DNA of 64,000 nt from Neodontobutis hainanensis (Eukaryota > Chordata > Actinopteri > Gobiiformes > Odontobutidae): positions 1 through 64,000 of the forward strand of contig JALDNG010000742.1 in NCBI GenBank assembly GCA_024349245.1, written 5' to 3'. The notes beneath the pieces are model-generated. The model did not search any database, was not told the origin of the DNA, and saw only the letters and a program-made list of their open reading frames with translations. The position numbers and the translations under genes are program-made. Positions within the stretch are counted from its first letter, which is position 1; every line of letters begins with the position of its first letter. Positions 1 through 10,436 of the stretch are shown one piece after another.

Positions 1-719
1 ATGTGGTGTCTACCTTTGTGTGCTCAGGAATCCTCTCCAAGAAGCCTGAAAAGAAAAAAACATGCTTTAGTCTCAGGAGAATAGATCTGGAGATTTGAAC
101 AAAACAATCCAATATACATATCTTTTCTTTGTTTTCTTCTTTCTTATCCTCTTTCCTTTGCTTTTCATCTCTTTTAGGCCTCTTCCTGCGAGAAATCAGT
201 TTATTTAACTTGAATTAGACTCTTTACTCTTGTCTGTCCATGAAAGTCAGATTACTTTTACTTCTGTTACTTTTTCATCTTACATTGTACTTTCTTTCCT
301 CTCCTTTACTTTTGCCCTTTGTTTACGCTCCTCTTTTTGCACAAGCTCCTTGTCTATAGTTTACTGCTGGGTCTCTTTAGACTGTCACCTTTTGGAGAAG
401 CAGAAGAAAAAACAGCAAGTGAAAGTGTAAAACATGTTAATCAACCCCAGGTACTGAATACTCACCTTTTATAGTTTCATTTGTTTAAGGAGAACATATC
501 ATTTGTATTTTTCACACAACACAGCAAAAACATGGAACAAGTCCAACTGGAAGAGCTAATGAACCTATTTAAACATGTCACACCACACTAAACCCTCTGA
601 CACACAACACACTATATACAATATTTACAAATGTTATACTTATCCTGAAATGACCCTGAGTCCTGCCCCTAAGTCCCAGCACGATTTCACTCAGAAGAAA
701 CACTGAAAGCGGTCAGTTC
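1..719. other. Non-coding left part of module, pyrimidine-rich
   Basis: No convincing gene. About 120-400 is rich in T and C runs, and a 66-codon plus-strand reading frame at 230-430 is probably chance. A GT/AG exon of the minus-strand serine-rich gene ends just to the right. The same sequence is present at 52,306-53,025. Confidence 0.6.
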
Positions 720-1616
720 TTAAAAAGAGTAAAAGTGCTTCTCCTTTTGAATTGGCCTTTGTGGTTTATCTGACCTTTTCCAGTGTTTCCACTCGAGCGC
801 CCGGTCCCTCATGTAATCTTCCATCTCCTTCACCCAGTCCGGCTTGGGCCCAGGAAACAAGGGGACCGGCTCCTGGGGTCTGGGAGGTGTGGCAGGGGAG
901 GGAGGTGCCCTGGAGGGAGCAGAGGAGACAAGAGGGTTAGTGCAGGGAGCACAGGGAGGAGGCACCAGGGGCTCACGAGGAGCAGCTGGGGCCTTCCGAG
1001 CCTCAGAAGGAGAAACAGAAACATCCAGAGCAAAGGAGTCTGGGAGCAGAGAGAAGCTCAGCTGAGGGACCTGAGCAGGAGGAGGAGAGATAGCAAGAGA
1101 GCGAGCGCGAGAGAAGGAGCCAGAGCTAAGCTTACGGACCTTAGCAGGACGAGAGAGAGCAAGGGAGTGAGAGGGAGGAGAGGAGGAGCAGGAGGATGAG
1201 GAGGAAGAACTAAGGTATCTAGCACGAGACTTAAAGACGCCAGAGGAGCTAGAGGAGCTAGAGGAGCGAGTGGAGCGAGAGTTAGAGTCAGAAAAAGAGC
1301 AAGAGCTTGAAAAGAGTGTCTCCTGAGGAGAGACAGACACAAAGGCAGAGTTCAAGGGGCCTGTGGAGGAGGCAGGTGCAGAGGGAACAGGGGGTGTGTG
1401 GGGTGTAGTGAGTGTGGGCAGCCTGTGCAGGAGGAGCACGTCGGGACACCCGGGCCTCGTCGTCCAGGAGAAGCGCTGGGCCATCAGTGAACAGAGATCT
1501 GTGGAGAGAAATACATCTGTTAAAATCCTCACATCATGTGATGCCATTGTGTGATTCATCAAAATAAAGCAAAGCCATGAGGCTCTGAGGTCTTTTTTAA
1601 ATCCATGTCTGAACAT
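720..1616 (-). CDS. Serine/proline-rich protein ORF (terminal exon), module copy A
   Basis: Open for 298 codons on the minus strand and ending in a TAA stop. The first ~45 codons may be intronic: a good acceptor (pyrimidines, then CAG) lies at about 1,476, so the real exon probably starts there and upstream exons remain unidentified. The N-terminal half is dominated by serine runs with interspersed arginines. The middle is proline-rich. The last ~45 residues (DWVKEMEDYMRDRALEWKHW and a basic tail) look like an amphipathic, tryptophan-bearing helix. There is no signal peptide and no transmembrane segment. I do not recognise the family; a disordered nuclear protein is a reasonable guess only. 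Copy B has the same ORF broken by a frameshift, so copy A is the better-preserved version. Confidence 0.5.
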   Translation of the reverse strand: MFRHGFKKDLRASWLCFILMNHTMASHDVRILTDVFLSTDLCSLMAQRFSWTTRPGCPDVLLLHRLPTLTTPHTPPVPSAPASSTGPLNSAFVSVSPQETLFSSSCSFSDSNSRSTRSSSSSSSSGVFKSRARYLSSSSSSSCSSSPPSHSLALSRPAKVRKLSSGSFSRARSLAISPPPAQVPQLSFSLLPDSFALDVSVSPSEARKAPAAPREPLVPPPCAPCTNPLVSSAPSRAPPSPATPPRPQEPVPLFPGPKPDWVKEMEDYMRDRALEWKHWKRSDKPQRPIQKEKHFYSF

Positions 1617-2844
1617 GGAACTGTTACTGATTCAAGTCCACCATGTACTTTCTGTCTAGTGCCATTTTCTATAGTTTCATGGACACTAGCACAATGTACC
1701 AATACAGAGAGTACTTTTAAAGCAGCACTGTTTAATCTTAAACCATCTTTTACTCATAAAGCCTCAGAGTGATTTTGACCAATCTCAGATCAAACCAGGA
1801 GAATATGTCCACGTTCAAAGACATTATTATTCACTAAACTACTAAAATTATAGCACTTTAATGTGCAGAAAGGTTACAGTGTTGTTATAAATTTGTTAAG
1901 AGTTATTTATGAATAATCATTTGTCCTCATTACAATCTGGATAGATTTACTTTATGAATGTAGCTTATTTTTTATAATAGCTACAAAACTAACACAAAAA
2001 CATAACTGTACATTTTCATTAACAAATATGTTCAACAAACTCTGCTTCTACATGTTCCTGGTTTACACAGGATTCCCTAAATTACTTTTTGAAACCTATT
2101 GTATTATATTTGGAAATGAATCAACATAAAACAAATTTATTTTCTATAATTAGGTACTGGGTTAAATACAAAATGTATAATATAGAAATTAATCAAAATA
2201 CGTTGCAGACAGCTCTCAATTTAAATGTTAGCCTCCTGTGCGTTTTGTTGCTTTCATTAATATGTCTGTGTAAATGGACTTTTACATTATTTCTGATAGG
2301 CTCTAAGAACAAACAAAGTCACAACAAAAATACACATATTCTGAGTTAAAATTTACCGTGAAACATCATTTAAACATCGACAAAAGACCATTTTGCTCAA
2401 ATATATTGGTTCATATAGTTGCTGTGCAGATTTAATGGGAAAGCCCATAGGAAATAACATGAACATGGAAATCTTAAAATCTCACGTTTTCTCTCAAAAA
2501 GGTCTCGTAGTCCTGGTCAGTAGGTGGTCAGTAGAAGTCTTAGTAGGAAATGTCCGCAGTTAAAGTCTCCTTTTGAAGAAATCGTCGAATCAAACTCAAG
2601 ATTTGCACTTTTTCTCACAGCCAGAAGTTTGCAAGTTTTGCAAGAACGTACATTTGCTAGGAGATGCTCTTAGCAACCGGCACCTGTACGTGGTTACGCC
2701 AGCACGCACCGCTGTAGTATGCTAACACTGGTGATGGATATTCATATTTAAAAAGTGAACTTGGTTATAATGACACAGGCAGTATGTAAAGTGTTGAAGT
2801 AGCAGATATATACCGTTAATACTTGACAGTTACAGTCGAGGAAA
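1617..2844. other. AT-rich module DNA without recognised gene
   Basis: No supported coding region. A plus-strand frame at 2,089-2,349 (86 codons, hydrophobic) is conserved in copy B at 54,385-54,645 but has AT-driven codon use and no splice context. Around 2,655-2,690 a palindromic TTGCTA...TAGCAA arrangement precedes a GC-richer patch. That could be promoter DNA for the minus-strand serine-rich gene, but this is inference. Confidence 0.4.
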
Positions 2845-3330
2845 GAAGAAAGTTCATCATTTGTAATGGCACACCAAACGCGAATTAATTATTATTATTT
2901 ATTTATGTTATAGTTAAGTCAATGCAAAGATGGAATTGCGCTGTTGCATCATTAGGGCGCGCGAAAGTCAACAGGTAACAAAAGAATTGAGCTTGAATCG
3001 GCATGGCACTTTCATTCGCCCGAGTTGAAAAAATCTGAACTTTGAGTTGCAGGATGTGACCAATCAGGAGCTTGCTCTTCCACTTCTTTCCTCTCGTAGG
3101 AGGAGGGTGAGACGACGGAGAAACACACAAGGAAGACAATGTTTGAGGATAAGTTAGCGGCCGCAGCCTGTCGTAGTCCTCCTGTAATTTTACAAGAGTC
3201 CCAGAGTGTACTTGCTCCACCGATCATCACCGTGTGCACTGAGGAAAGAAGTGGAAGAAAAACTACTTTAATTTATTAGAGTCATATATTGAGCCAACTA
3301 GCTAGCTAAAGCCGGAGCTAATCTTTTTGT
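2845..3330. repeat. Insertion present in copy A but not copy B
   Basis: Copy B goes from the shared GAAAGAAG sequence (55,140) almost directly to the shared sequence at 55,245, while copy A has about 400 extra bases. The insert is GC-richer than its surroundings. On the minus strand it holds a 105-codon frame (2,903-3,220) with no recognisable domain, containing a CCAAT-like ATTGG. It resembles a promoter plus first exon or a short non-autonomous element. No clear terminal repeats were seen. Confidence 0.5.
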
Positions 3331-3462
3331 TACCTGTTGCCCACTTTAAAGAAAACTCATTAATGACGATGTTTGTGTTTATCCAGAGAAACAATACAGA
3401 TTTAAGAGCCTGATATAACATAAATAAATTTAAAGGAGATGGAGAAGAGATAATGTGCCATT

Positions 3463-3712
3463 ACAAATGATGAAAACCTGTCCTGTTATCAAGTTTGAAA
3501 AGGTGGCCTCACCATCCAGCGGGCCTGTCCCCATGTGGTAAACTGCTGGAGCATAACACAGCAGGGCTGTAAACACATGTGACAGATGTAAGGTTATGTT
3601 CTGTTTTGTGTGCTTGAACATCGATCCAAACTGTACAAATGTTAACTTGTATATTGTGGCTCTCCATCAGACCTTGATACCAGTGTGGGCATGAGCAGTG
3701 AATTTTCCAGAT
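3463..3712 (+). pseudogene. RBR-type E3 ligase-like C-terminal exon remnant (tandem unit 1)
   Basis: Diverged copy of the exon at 5,200-5,467 and 55,378-55,671. The hallmark FCFVCLNID stretch is still legible after the cysteine pair near 3,590. The downstream C-terminal YEPRSSG segment is missing, replaced by a short deletion before the SHQTLIPVW-like end. It is clearly non-functional on its own. The family call rests on the CxxC...FCFVCL pattern typical of the last zinc-binding module of fish RING-between-RING proteins. Confidence 0.5.
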
Positions 3713-4157
3713 AGATTTAAACATGTGGGAAAGGTGGTGAATGTCTGATATCTGAGACAAAACATACATCATTATGCTGTAAAATAAATCTGAGGAGTTG
3801 TCTCTTTAAAATATCAGTACATTGGGTGATCTAATATTACATATTACATACTTCAATAATGCAACAAATAACTTTTCAAACTACTTTGTTAAAACTTGTC
3901 TTTATTTTGTTTTATGTGTCATTTCATAATTAACTGTAATCATTAAAAAGAGTAGGAGAAATGATGAGGAGGCTGCTGAATACATTAAACTGATTGTACA
4001 ATGTTCAAATGTGGAATATACATTTACATTTATATACATTTAGTCCTTTAGCAGACGTTTTCCTTTAGAAACCCTATTATTTATGTTCATATATATTCAA
4101 ATACTTGTGTAGATGTGTCAGCATTGAGCAGTTCTGGCCCTGTGAACAGATTTTATG

Positions 4158-4310
4158 GAGGTGGCAGAGTGGTTAGCACTCAGGCCTAACAGCAAGAAGG
4201 TCCTGGGTTCAATTCTCCATCCAGGACAGGATTATTCTGTGTGGAGTTTGCATGTTCTCCTGTGTTTGTGCACATAGTTGTCATGATTTTCCTACCACCA
4301 AAAACATGTA
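4158..4310 (+). repeat. tRNA-headed SINE-like repeat (tandem unit 1)
   Basis: Begins with a tRNA-like box A (GTGGCAGAGTGGTTAGCAC) followed 30-35 bases on by a box B-like GGTTCAATTC, then a body containing GTGTGGAGTTTGCATGTTCTC. This head and body are familiar from dispersed fish repeats. It is more decayed than the copies at 5,897, 47,866 and 56,083. Confidence 0.65.
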
Positions 4311-4754
4311 CAATAAAGGACTACAGATGGAAATTAGCAGTTAAACTATAAACTGGTACAAGCATCTTATGATGTTCAGTGTTTAATGAACATTATGAAC
4401 AAATTTTAGAATAATAATATAACTCATTTTAATGCTGCAGGTTGTGTTCATCTTGAATGCTGTGAACATTTGTTCAGGAGCGACAGAACTGGTGACGATC
4501 AGAACAGTAAGAAGAAGCCACAATGAGCAGCAGGATGACTGTATGGACAGTGAGCTGTGCAGGAGTCCTGAGAAAACTCTGTCCCCATTTAGTCCTGAAA
4601 GAATTAAACTAATTCAATATGCAACACAACATTGGTTTATACAATTGTAAATACGATTTACAGTTTTAGAGACAATACTATATTGACTACTGATAACTGT
4701 TCAGAAGACTAATGTGACCACTGATTAATTACTTATAATCACAACTGTCAAATA

Positions 4755-4949
4755 TTGACTGGACACAGATGGACAGACTTGAACACAGCATCAGCAGTCG
4801 CTTACCTGGAAGCCTCGCAACCGACTTGGGACAACAGGTCATCGAACAGGGCCTGGCTCAGTCGAAAATCCCTTAAACCGGCCATCCAGGCGCAGCTCCT
4901 GGAGGAGTTTGTGAAACTCATGGAGTCCGCCTCTGAAGCATCCGTTTGA
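4755..4949 (+). other. Unrecognised 64-codon ORF unique to copy A
   Basis: This open frame lies in DNA missing from copy B. It has balanced amino acid composition, unlike the AT-driven frames around it, and ends in a leucine/glutamate-rich helix-like stretch (AQLLEEFVKLMESASEASV). No start context or splice sites could be assigned confidently and the family is unknown. It could be the end of an exon brought in with the 4,660-5,095 insertion. Confidence 0.3.
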
Positions 4950-5199
4950 CCTCGCACAGCCGCCGAACGGGTTCACGCTGCTTTTTCAGTCCTCCTAAGT
5001 TAATAGAGCATCGCTTCTCTCTCGACAAAATCCATCTGAACCATTCTTCAACAAGACCGAAGACAACACCTCCGTCTGGCAGAAGCCATGACGCGACTCA
5101 TTAATGGATGCTACAACAACAACAGGAAAACAATACATATTTAAAACAATTTAATATAACATAAATAAATAATAATAATTACACACGGATAATGTGCCA

Positions 5200-5467
5200 T
5201 TACAAATGATGAAAACCTGTCCTGTTATCAAGTTTGAAAAGGTGGCCTCTCCCCATACGGGCCTGTCCCACATGTGGTAAACTGCTGGAGCATAACACAT
5301 AGCTGTAAACACATGTGACAGATGTAAGGTTATGTTCTGTTTTGTGTGCTTGAACATCGATCCAAACTGTACAAATTATTACGAGCCACGCTCCAGTGGT
5401 GTAGCTCTATATCAGACCTTGATACCAGTGTGGGCAATGAGCAGTGAACTCCAGATAGATTTAAACA
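5200..5467 (+). pseudogene. RBR-type E3 ligase-like C-terminal exon (tandem unit 2, copy A)
   Basis: Plus-strand equivalent of 55,378-55,671 in copy B. The readable core is CDRCKVMFCFVCLNIDPNC followed by a YYEPRSSGVAL...TLIPVW-like tail, with a small indel near 5,298 and a one-codon change near 5,410. In fish RBR-type proteins this pattern forms the last zinc-binding module (Rcat). The RING1, IBR and catalytic portions are not adjacent, so this is an orphan exon. An AATAAA-type signal occurs downstream near 5,525, consistent with a 3' terminal exon. Confidence 0.5.
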
Positions 5468-5896
5468 TGTGGGAAAGGTGGTGAATGTTTGATATCTGAG
5501 ACAAAACATACATCATTATGTGTAAAATAAATCTGAGGAGTTGTCTCTTTAAAATATCAGTACATGTGGGTGATCTAATATTACATATTACATACTTCAA
5601 TAATGCAACAAATAACTTTTCAAACTACTTTTTAAAACTTGTCTTTATTTTGTTTTACACGACATCATAATTAACTGTAATCATTAAAAAAAGTGTAAGA
5701 AATGATGAGGAGGCTGCGTGTATACATTAAACTGATTGTACAATGTTCAAATGTGGAATATACATTTACATTTATATACATTTAGTCCTTTAGCAGACGT
5801 TTTCCTTTAGAAACCCTATTATTTATGTTCATATATATTCATACTTGTGTAGATGTGTCACATTGAGCAGTTCTGGCCCTGTGAACAGATTTTATG

Positions 5897-6052
5897 GAGG
5901 TGGCAGAGTGGTTAGCACTCAGGCCTAACAGCAAGAAGGTCCTGGGTTCAATTCCCATCCAGGACAGGGCCTTTCTGTGTGGAGTTTGCATGTTCTCCCT
6001 GTGTCTGCGTAGGTTTCCTCCGGGTACTCGGTTTCCCTACCACCAAAAACAT
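5897..6052 (+). repeat. tRNA-headed SINE-like repeat (copy A)
   Basis: Box A-like GTGGCAGAGTGGTTAGCAC and box B-like GGTTCAATTCC at tRNA spacing, followed by the body with GTGTGGAGTTTGCATGTTCTC and GGTACTCGGTTTCC. Same element as at 56,083-56,240 and 47,866-48,020. There is no cloverleaf-competent anticodon stem, so it is not a tRNA gene. Confidence 0.7.
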
Positions 6053-6131
6053 GTACAATAAAGGACTATGGAAATGGATGGAAATTAGCAGTTAAACTAT
6101 AAACTGGTACAAGCATCTCTGCTCCGGCTTA

Positions 6132-6434
6132 ATGAACATTGTACGTTGTCTTAAAGAAAATAAACTCATTTTAATGCTGCAGGTTGTGTTCATCTTGAAT
6201 GCTGTGAACCCTGACCTTGCAGGAGCGACAGAACTGGTGACGATCACAGCCGGGAGAGAAGAAGAAGCCACAATGAGCAGCAGGATGACTGTATGGACAG
6301 TGAGCTGTGCAGGAGTCCTGGGGGAAAACTCTGTCCCGTTCTCAGTCCTGAAAACTAATTCAATACTGCCTCTTGGTTTATGTCAGGCCAAAACCAGTAG
6401 CTTAAAATTAAGAAGTGTTTATGTGGGGCACTGA
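6132..6434 (+). other. Exon-like ORF of unknown function (copy A)
   Basis: A 100-codon frame repeated in copy B (56,318-56,620), with decayed versions at 4,432-4,650 and 48,093-48,320. A good acceptor (TTTTAATGCTGCAG) sits at 6,181, so the coding part may start there. The alternative frame reads as an acidic, polar peptide (for example DDCMDSELCRSPGENS) that is open in copy C. Which frame is real is unclear. It may be an exon of the RBR-like gene just upstream, but the family is not recognised. Confidence 0.35.
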
Positions 6435-6837
6435 ACTCTGAACTAAACTAATGTAAAACATTGAACTATGGAAGCACAACTGTCAAGTGCTACAGTGGTA
6501 ATTTGAACAGCAAACAGCATTATAAAACATCATACTATGTTCACACTAGACCAAATCCTGTGTGGCATGAAGAAATGGAAACAAGCAAGTCCTCTTGAAT
6601 GAAGTATAGTCCTTGTAGTGAGATGGAATGCGCAGAATCTCAAAGCAGGTTGAGGCTGTGATGTAGTTTCCAGTTACTACCTCTACAGACAAACTTGTTG
6701 GCAAGACCTCCCAGCCTGTCCAGAATTTTACTAGATTTTGCAGTTCAGTTGGCGTTGCTAAAGAATGAATTAAACAGATTTTAAAATGTTTTATTTCCAT
6801 AAATATTATGGAATACAAATATTACTTAGTTTCACCT

Positions 6838-6949
6838 CCAGTGATGAACTCTTGGAGATAGCCCGATATGCGGAACTTTATGTCTGCTGACCAGTCGTCA
6901 TCATCATCATCTTCATCTGCTTGTGGCCAGGTGATTCGCTGCAGAAGAA
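6838..6949 (-). CDS. HECT-like gene, penultimate exon (copy A)
   Basis: Exon with clean GT/AG ends: the acceptor is at about 6,950 and the donor GGAG|GTGAAAC at about 6,837. It reads ILLQRITWPQADEDDDDDDW and then a helix (IKFRISGYLQEF). The aspartate run comes from a (TCA)n tract that is the same length in both copies. This exon joins the VIGRV/VDVVRQ exon upstream and the C-lobe exon downstream, as expected for this HECT-like family. Confidence 0.6.
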
Positions 6950-7294
6950 TCTGCGTCAACAAAAGGCCACATGAAAAAACATCCAGCCGTCAATTGCAGT
7001 TATTTCTGCAACCACAATTAATTGGTAACAATAAAATATACATGTATACACATTAAACTACCATAACTACCTACATGGGAAAGGGCTTAATTTCTGAGTT
7101 GCTCTAAAGAAGATCCCGACAGTGGATCGCATTACTACAGAATTAGCTACAAGTGTGTGGAGCAGTGAGACTGAGATGGTTGTATACCGAGAGTCGCATG
7201 TCATCGAAGGATTACGGTTTATATTCAACCAACAGCTGTACCAGATACTGCCCGTGACTTCATCAGTAGAACTGTTTTCAGGGACAGACACCTA

Positions 7295-7444
7295 ATGCTT
7301 TTAGATCAGTGGTTACTGAACAACTTAGACCATCCCTTGTTTTCAGCTTATGAACAACAAAGAAACCAGTGGACATCTGAGAATCTAATCAGCAGGACGG
7401 ATCGACTGCTCTACAATCAGTCTAGGACAGAAGAAGAAGTTTGA
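7295..7444 (+). other. Short plus-strand ORF nested in a HECT-gene intron (copy A)
   Basis: A 49-codon frame from ATG to TGA, unchanged in copy B at 57,489-57,638, reads as a balanced polar peptide (LNNLDHPLFSAYEQQRNQW). It is preceded by another open stretch (7,117-7,294; KIPTVDRI...TDT in copy B) and followed about 50 bases later by AATAAA near 7,494. It lies antisense within an intron of the HECT-like gene. It could be the last exon of a plus-strand gene or a processed insertion. The family is not recognised. Confidence 0.35.
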
Positions 7445-8047
7445 ATCAACTAATTTGAAGATACCAAATAACTGATTTACTCCTTGGGGATTAATAAAAT
7501 TGAAGTGAATAAGAAACAAGTTGTCTGTAAACAAAGCTATCAAACTTAGATGCAAGGTCACAGTGGCCAGTGCGAAACCACCTGACAGCACTGGAGAAGG
7601 ATATAGCATTATCATTCCAGTCCAAACGCCTTTGCTTCAACTTTATCTTCAAGTAAGACCATAAGAAAGCAAAATTACCTCTGGACAGATGTTCTCTGCC
7701 CCTCTTTTGGAAAAAGGATAGCTGCTGTGTCTGGTCTTTGAGTAAGCAAAGTCCACAATGGTGTTTCTTTTAGTCCTCTGCGCAGTTGCTTAATCTGTCT
7801 TACGACGTCAATCACCTAATAACAATAATAAGGAATAAAGACAAGCATAATAATTGTAGTGGAGAGTTGTAAAATGTATGTAGTTTCGTTTTCAAGTTTT
7901 TTTATTCTCACTTCACTCACCGGATGAATTAAAAGTTTTTCAAAAAACACTTTCGGTTACTTTTGTTCAGAGGAGGAAGGTCCCATGCATAGGCCAACTC
8001 CTGTATCTGCTGTTTTCCTTTTCTGACAGGTTGGATTCTCCTTCCAA

Positions 8048-8050
<3 letters not shown>

Positions 8051-8101
<51 letters not shown>
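8051..8101. repeat. (TA)n microsatellite beside a HECT-like exon
   Basis: About 25 TA units immediately upstream (gene sense) of the exon beginning GRRIQPVRK/EGESNLSEK. Copy B has only about nine TA units at 58,252-58,269. The expansion sits at the splice-acceptor side of that exon and makes its boundary uncertain. Confidence 0.9.
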
Positions 8102-8109
<8 letters not shown>

Positions 8110-10283
8110 CAGTTTATATAAAACTTTAAGCAAAATTCACATTTACCAACTACAGTTATAAAGAAAATATAGAAAAATCTAACTAAGACATGTCTGTTAA
8201 GAGTCTCAGTCAACCAGGCCATCTAGAAGAAAAAAGGGTTAAAGCCAAAGCATCTGGACGTAGGTTTGAAGGTGAACCTTGTCCAGATGCTTTGATTTTT
8301 CCATCTTCAAACTAAGAGATATGAGAGAAACATACAAGCTTGATTGTGTCACGAATGGATGTTTCAGGACTGCCACCAAGTAGGACATGCACAAAAGCTG
8401 GACTAAGTCCTGAAAGACATGGCCCTCCATGGAGAAAGAAGTGACCCATCATTCTCCCTGCCACAAGGAACAGGTCACTTTCAACAAGAAAGTGACGGTT
8501 CTCCATCAAAAGCCGAGTGACACTGCTATTTGCTGTGAAAAAATTATGTTAGAAAGCAATTGGTTTTCTAAATTTGTACGGATGTTTCAATATTTGTGAA
8601 CTGTAAATTCTTAAATCCTTGATGATTCATTTTTATTAAATGTTTCATAATAGCAATGCATTATAATTTAATTGTATAGCAAACAGCATGGGCATATATG
8701 CATAAAATACATACCAAAAAGAATGTGAAATCCAAACTTTAATTTTTCCATGCAAGTTGAGAAGAAAAAACGTGTAACCCCAAGTCCGGTAGCAGTATCC
8801 CCTGTACAACAAAATTTTAATAGTAGGCTTAATTATTATTTGACAACTATAACTTTTATTTGGTTTTACCTTCAAGTCTGCAAATCAAGGGGCATGCACA
8901 TTCCACATTGGTTTGCTTATAAAAAATATAAGGGTCATGTCCTGTTCTGCAGGACTTTTCCTGATGTCCATGCATAGAGTTAACGGACTCTTCATTGCAT
9001 GGATTTGGAGATAATACTCCGCACACTGAGATATGGCCTTACTTAAGTCACTAATAGATGACCAATCTAATAAGAAACAGTAAAAGCAAATATAAGGGGT
9101 TCAATACATAAATCTAATATGCATGATTAAGAAATTGAATGTCTCTATCTTAACAATGCTTTGATGGCTGTTCTATAATTAAAAGACACTTTGAATATCA
9201 CATACCCATGGAAGTAGTCGCTGAAGTTATGGATGGTCCAGGAACCACTGCTTGTTCCTTTTCACTGGGATAAACTGCAAGTGTCACTTGACTAAAATAA
9301 AAAAATAAATAAATAAATAATTATACACATATGTAACAAATGCAAGAATGACAACAGGCTTGGTTTATTTAATGTCAAAACACTGTGAAGAGACAATAGA
9401 AACAACACTGATAAAATTATTCTTTCGTATAAAAGGGTTATTCAGTCTAGATATTGAATCCAACCAATAAAACCTCTTTAAAAAATTAGAAAATAAAAAG
9501 ATACCTTTCACCACATGTAGATGCGTGCAGCTCTATCCGATCAGATTTAAACATTTTCAGAAAAACAGGACAGGACTGAGCTGTTGGAAAATAGAAAGAT
9601 GTTTTAGTAAAACATAATTATGTGAAAGGACATAAATATGAACTAGGTTCCTAAGTTTTAAATTATGGTGTAGTAAGAAGTGTAGGTTGTCGTAAGGACA
9701 GACAAATCATACATTGTTCCTCAACCAGATGAGCTGCGTCACTGTCGACTTCAATGATCAAACAGGAGTAAATATAATACTTTAGAAGCTGCAGAGGTAC
9801 AGCAACACCACACTTGTGACATGTGGCTTTTGCACGCTGAAGGCTCCATCAGTTAGTTGTAGTGGACTTCTATCAAGATCTTCTTGGACAGGGACTATGA
9901 ACAGTTTTACCCCCTTGAGCAACAGACTTCAAGAGTCTGCCTGTATAACCAGCATCGTCAGGTGACACAAGGACAGTTTACCGCCCCATCCACCTGTCAA
10001 AATTAAAAATTATTTAAAAATTGCAGCCAAACATAGATTGCATAGTATAGTTTTTATAGACATTACTGCAATTATATTAAATAAACTAACCTTTGCTTCT
10101 TGTTAAAAAAATAAATCTCTGCTTACCAGCTGCTTTATAAAGTAGCCATCCACCTGTTACTGTTTGCAGTTTTGGAAATAGAACTTTGAGGGCATCCACA
10201 TAACTGTAGGTGAAAAAGTACAAAAAATTGACATTTCATCTCAAAACAAACTTATTTAATATGCATATGCTTTATATTAATAT

Positions 10284-10287
<4 letters not shown>

Positions 10288-10343
<56 letters not shown>
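10288..10343. repeat. (AT)n microsatellite at a copy-A breakpoint
   Basis: About 28 AT units. Copy B has a similar tract at 60,507-60,554. On its right side the two copies carry unrelated sequence before becoming collinear again at about 10,430 and 60,780, so the tract marks a rearrangement point. Confidence 0.9.
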
Positions 10344-10344
<1 letters not shown>

Positions 10345-10345
<1 letters not shown>

Positions 10346-10436
10346 TATTGCATGCTAGCCTTGGTCACCCAACCTTGATTGGGTCACACATTTGTGAACT
10401 TACTGCACCTGTGTTGCGCTGGGCCATTGTTCAAAA
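10345..10436 (-). promoter_or_regulatory. Second copy of the HECT-gene first exon and 5' region (copy A only)
   Basis: This 90-bp block resembles the first-exon region at 11,655-11,745: ATATTGCATGCTAGC, GAACTTACTGCA and the GGCCATTGTTCAA around the start codon are shared. On the minus strand it encodes ATGGCCCAGCGCAAC... followed by an intact GTAAGT donor, as in the bona fide first exon. Copy B has unrelated sequence here. It could act as an alternative first exon or be a gene-conversion relic. Confidence 0.45.

Larger units (their letters stand above)
3330..5096 (+). repeat. First unit of a local tandem duplication in copy A
   Basis: Sequence from about 3,330 to 4,650 repeats, diverged, at about 5,095-6,420: the RBR-like exon, the ACATTTACATTTATA region, the tRNA-like SINE head and the exon-like ORF come in the same order. 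Copy B has only one unit, and it matches the second unit better. The first unit therefore looks like an extra, more decayed copy. Bases 4,660-5,095, between the units, are absent from copy B. Confidence 0.75.

Noticed and set aside
752..1342. Several 60-140 codon frames opposite the serine-rich ORF
   Set aside because: They are shadows of the biased composition of the minus-strand ORF and are rich in Arg/Gly or Leu/Pro.
2655..2690. X-box (RFX) promoter motif
   Set aside because: The TTGCTA/TAGCAA half sites are too far apart for the standard motif.
4158..4330. tRNA gene
   Set aside because: Box A and B sequences are present, but the acceptor and anticodon stems do not pair, and the sequence recurs with a SINE body.
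6132..6434. NLR-family (FISNA/NACHT) exon
   Set aside because: The acidic alternative frame vaguely recalls fish NLR leader exons, but no NACHT, FISNA or LRR motif is present nearby.
7929..8222. ORF with an Ile-Tyr repeat
   Set aside because: The repeat is the (TA)n microsatellite. Only the LAYAWDLPPL part is a real exon of the HECT-like gene.
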